From positions 930,001-994,000 of the forward strand of contig NZ_JACAWU010000002.1 of assembly GCF_013391635.1 (NCBI RefSeq): 64,000 nt of DNA, given 5' to 3'. This document shows positions 62,364-64,000 of this stretch, piece by piece. How positions within the stretch are numbered: the first letter of the stretch is position 1; each line of letters starts with the position of its first letter. The notes below the pieces were generated by a model that was not told the origin of the DNA, did no database searches, and saw nothing but the letters and a program-made list of their open reading frames with translations. Position numbers and translations under genes: made by a program. Source of the stretch: Natronomonas gomsonensis (lineage in GTDB: Archaea; Halobacteriota; Halobacteria; Halobacteriales; Haloarculaceae).

Positions 62364-63701
62364 ATGACCAGCGTAGGCATCGACGCCATCGCCATCCACG
62401 CCGGTAAACTGAAACTCGACCTCGCGGAGACGTTCGCGCCCGCGATGGGCGACGAACCCGAGAAGTACACGAAGGGGCTGGGACTGCACGCCAGTTCGTT
62501 CCCGGACACCTACGAGGACATCGTGACGATGGGGGCCAACGCCGCCCACAAACTGATGGAGCGGAAGGGGTTGGAACCCGAAGACATCGGCCGCATCGAC
62601 GTGGCCACCGAGAGCGCCTTCGACCACTCCAAGCCCGTCTCCACGTACATCGCGGGGTGTCTGGAGCAGGTCTTCGAGGGCGATTTCCACCACGCCAACA
62701 AGGGCGAGCGGAAGTTCGCCTGCGTGGCGGGGACTCAGAGCATCGACGACGCGTACAACTGGATTCAGGCGGGGCGCAATCGCGGCCGGTCGGCGCTCGT
62801 TATCGCCACCGACACGGCGCTGTATGCGCGTGACGACCCCGGCGAGTCGACACAGGGCGCCGGCGCCGTCGCGATGCTCATCAGCGAGGACCCCTCGCTC
62901 GTGGAACTGTCGACCGAGCAGGGCTACGGGTCGGCCGACGAGACGGACTTCCTGAAGCCCCAACAGCAGTTCCCGAGCGTCGACGGCAAGCGCTCGGTGC
63001 AGGTGTATCTCGCGCGGATGCGGGAGGCGCTGGTGGACTACCAGAGCGTCGCCGGCGAGGTCCACCCCTACGACATCCGGCTGGTGCCGTTCCACACGCC
63101 GTTCCCGGGGATGGTCCGGAAGGCGGCCGTGCTGGGGTATCGCCACATGATTCGCAACACCGAAATCGAGGACGCCCTCGCGGAGGAAATCGGGCCACAG
63201 CCTCGCGAGGAGGCCTTCGATGACGACGACGAGTACCTCGATGCCGTCCGGGAGTACACCGACGCCCTACAGGAAACCGACCGTTATCGGGAGTGGTACG
63301 ACCGGGTCGTCGACCCGACGCTGACCATCTCCCGACACGTCGGCAACTGGTACACCGGGTCGGTCCACGTCGCCCGCGCGTCGGGGCTGATGGAACTCGC
63401 CGACGCCGGCGAGGACGCGACGGGTGCGACGATGCTCGTCGGCTCCTACGGCTCGGGCGCCCAGGCCGAGATTCACGCCGAGACGGTCCAGCCGGGCTGG
63501 AAAGACGAAATCGAGGCGCTCGACATCGACGAACAGCTCGAATCGCGCTACGACCTCACCTTCGAGGAGTACGAGACGGTCCACGACGCCCACAACCACG
63601 ACGAGGAGCGGAGCTTCCAGGAGTTTACCGTCCCGGACGGCGAGTTCGTTTTCGACGGCTGGGGCCGTATGGGCGAACGGAAGTACGACTACGTGGAGTA
63701 G
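62364..63701 (+). CDS. mvaS: Hydroxymethylglutaryl-CoA synthase
   Basis: The 445-residue enzyme condenses acetyl-CoA with acetoacetyl-CoA in the mevalonate route to archaeal membrane lipids. Cys120 in RKFACVAGTQSIDDAYNW is at the catalytic position. Other parts are IDVATESAFDHSKPVSTYIA and HTPFPGMVRKAAVLGYRHM. The C-terminal RSFQEFTVPDGEFVFDGWGR is typical. It has the ordinary archaeal length. Confidence 0.93.
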   Translation: MTSVGIDAIAIHAGKLKLDLAETFAPAMGDEPEKYTKGLGLHASSFPDTYEDIVTMGANAAHKLMERKGLEPEDIGRIDVATESAFDHSKPVSTYIAGCLEQVFEGDFHHANKGERKFACVAGTQSIDDAYNWIQAGRNRGRSALVIATDTALYARDDPGESTQGAGAVAMLISEDPSLVELSTEQGYGSADETDFLKPQQQFPSVDGKRSVQVYLARMREALVDYQSVAGEVHPYDIRLVPFHTPFPGMVRKAAVLGYRHMIRNTEIEDALAEEIGPQPREEAFDDDDEYLDAVREYTDALQETDRYREWYDRVVDPTLTISRHVGNWYTGSVHVARASGLMELADAGEDATGATMLVGSYGSGAQAEIHAETVQPGWKDEIEALDIDEQLESRYDLTFEEYETVHDAHNHDEERSFQEFTVPDGEFVFDGWGRMGERKYDYVE

Positions 63702-63776
63702 AAGCTCACGACTGGGGCCGATGATTTCTCGGTGACGTGTTTGAGTACGAACGAGGTGCTACGGCTGGGGAACCCC

Positions 63777-63803
63777 TTCGAACCGTTCGAATATATTTAT
63801 TTA
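63777..63803. promoter_or_regulatory. Inverted repeat joined to a TATA-like box
   Basis: TTCGAAC-C-GTTCGAA (63777-63791) is a perfect inverted repeat that runs straight into ATATATTTATTTA (63791-63803). A regulator bound here would touch the transcription factor B recognition site. It is 60 bases before the next ATG, so the transcript has a leader. Confidence 0.5.
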
Positions 63804-63862
63804 GACACGTTACAGTTACCTCTCAATAGCTATAACCACAGGTAAGCGAGGTTCCTACGGAG

Positions 63863-64000
63863 ATGGATACACGAGAGACGTTGGCGACGGAGCGACTCGT
63901 CAATGCCGCCGCCCCACCAGCGGAGATCATCGTTGCCGCCAATGAAAGCGATGTCACAGGCCCCATTCGGTGTTCGACGTGTGGTGCGAAAGAAGATCGA
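63863..64000 (+). CDS. Start of a gene with a CxxC motif, cut by the window end
   Basis: Forty-six codons are visible: MDTRETLATERLVNAAAPPA, then AANESDVTGPIRCSTCGAKE. The RCSTCG pair suggests a zinc-ribbon half. GGAG directly before the ATG is close for a ribosome binding site, so the start is tentative. The rest lies outside the window and no family can be given. Confidence 0.5.
   Translation, partial: MDTRETLATERLVNAAAPPAEIIVAANESDVTGPIRCSTCGAKEDR

Overview
The window is a chromosomal segment of an extremely halophilic archaeon (class Halobacteria). The signs are high GC, proteins rich in Asp and Glu, Tat (twin-arginine) export signals, leaderless promoters with an AT-rich box about 25 bases before the start codon, several copies of the TrkH potassium transporter, and a complete archaeal S10/spc ribosomal gene series. 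The genus cannot be fixed from the sequence alone.

Layout. 1-12.6 kb is accessory: a Cys-rich Tat-exported protein gene cut by an in-frame TAA, small and large membrane proteins (DUF1328, YihY, DUF389 types), a flavin oxidoreductase facing a winged-helix regulator across inverted repeats, a CHRD plus CARDB-like repeat surface protein, and a lamin-tail protein. 12.6-13.6 kb holds a decayed toxin-antitoxin pair (intact UPF0175-type antitoxin, doubly broken PIN-type toxin) flanked by an imperfect ~95-bp repeat. 13.7-27.2 kb is mostly housekeeping: deoxyhypusine synthase, transcription factor S, a ribbon-helix-helix/coiled-coil/zinc-ribbon protein, a KaiC-like protein with an altered P-loop, a beta-RFAP-synthase-like GHMP enzyme, IlvD, a universal stress protein, and five genes for zinc-binding proteins, four of them under 60 residues.

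27.3-30.6 kb carries tRNA-Pro(GGG), truB/cbf5, cmk, the DUF106 insertase-like protein and adk. In other archaea adk and DUF106 directly follow secY. Here secY lies 13.5 kb away, and the gap holds a potassium-transport island (three TrkH, two TrkA), an AI-2E-family transporter, secreted proteins, and a regulator/AhpD-like/OsmC group.

44.1-58.2 kb is one long minus-strand operon. Read in transcription order it is a SPOUT-family methyltransferase, uL3, uL4, uL23, uL2, uS19, uL22, uS3, uL29, the RNase P subunit Rnp1, uS17, uL14, uL24, eS4, uL5, uS14, uS8, uL6, eL32, eL19, uL18, uS5, uL30, uL15 and SecY. Most genes overlap or abut by a few bases, which suggests translational coupling. tRNA-Gly(GCC) follows on the plus strand, with a degenerate second copy of its 3' end 160 bases away, like a relic attachment site. 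The last 5 kb has an alpha/beta hydrolase, a thiamine-binding-type protein, a DUF2150 protein, a pilin-like surface protein with an AT-rich C-terminal end, HMG-CoA synthase for archaeal lipids, and the start of a zinc-finger gene that runs off the window.

I did not find a clearly new multi-gene system. The most unusual items are the stop-split exported protein, the broken toxin with conserved antitoxin between repeats, the tRNA-Gly 3'-end duplication, the array of trinucleotide-loop hairpins after ilvD, the two palindromes between ilvD and a rubrerythrin-like micro-gene, and the RHH/coiled-coil/zinc-ribbon gene with its Cys-rich partner.
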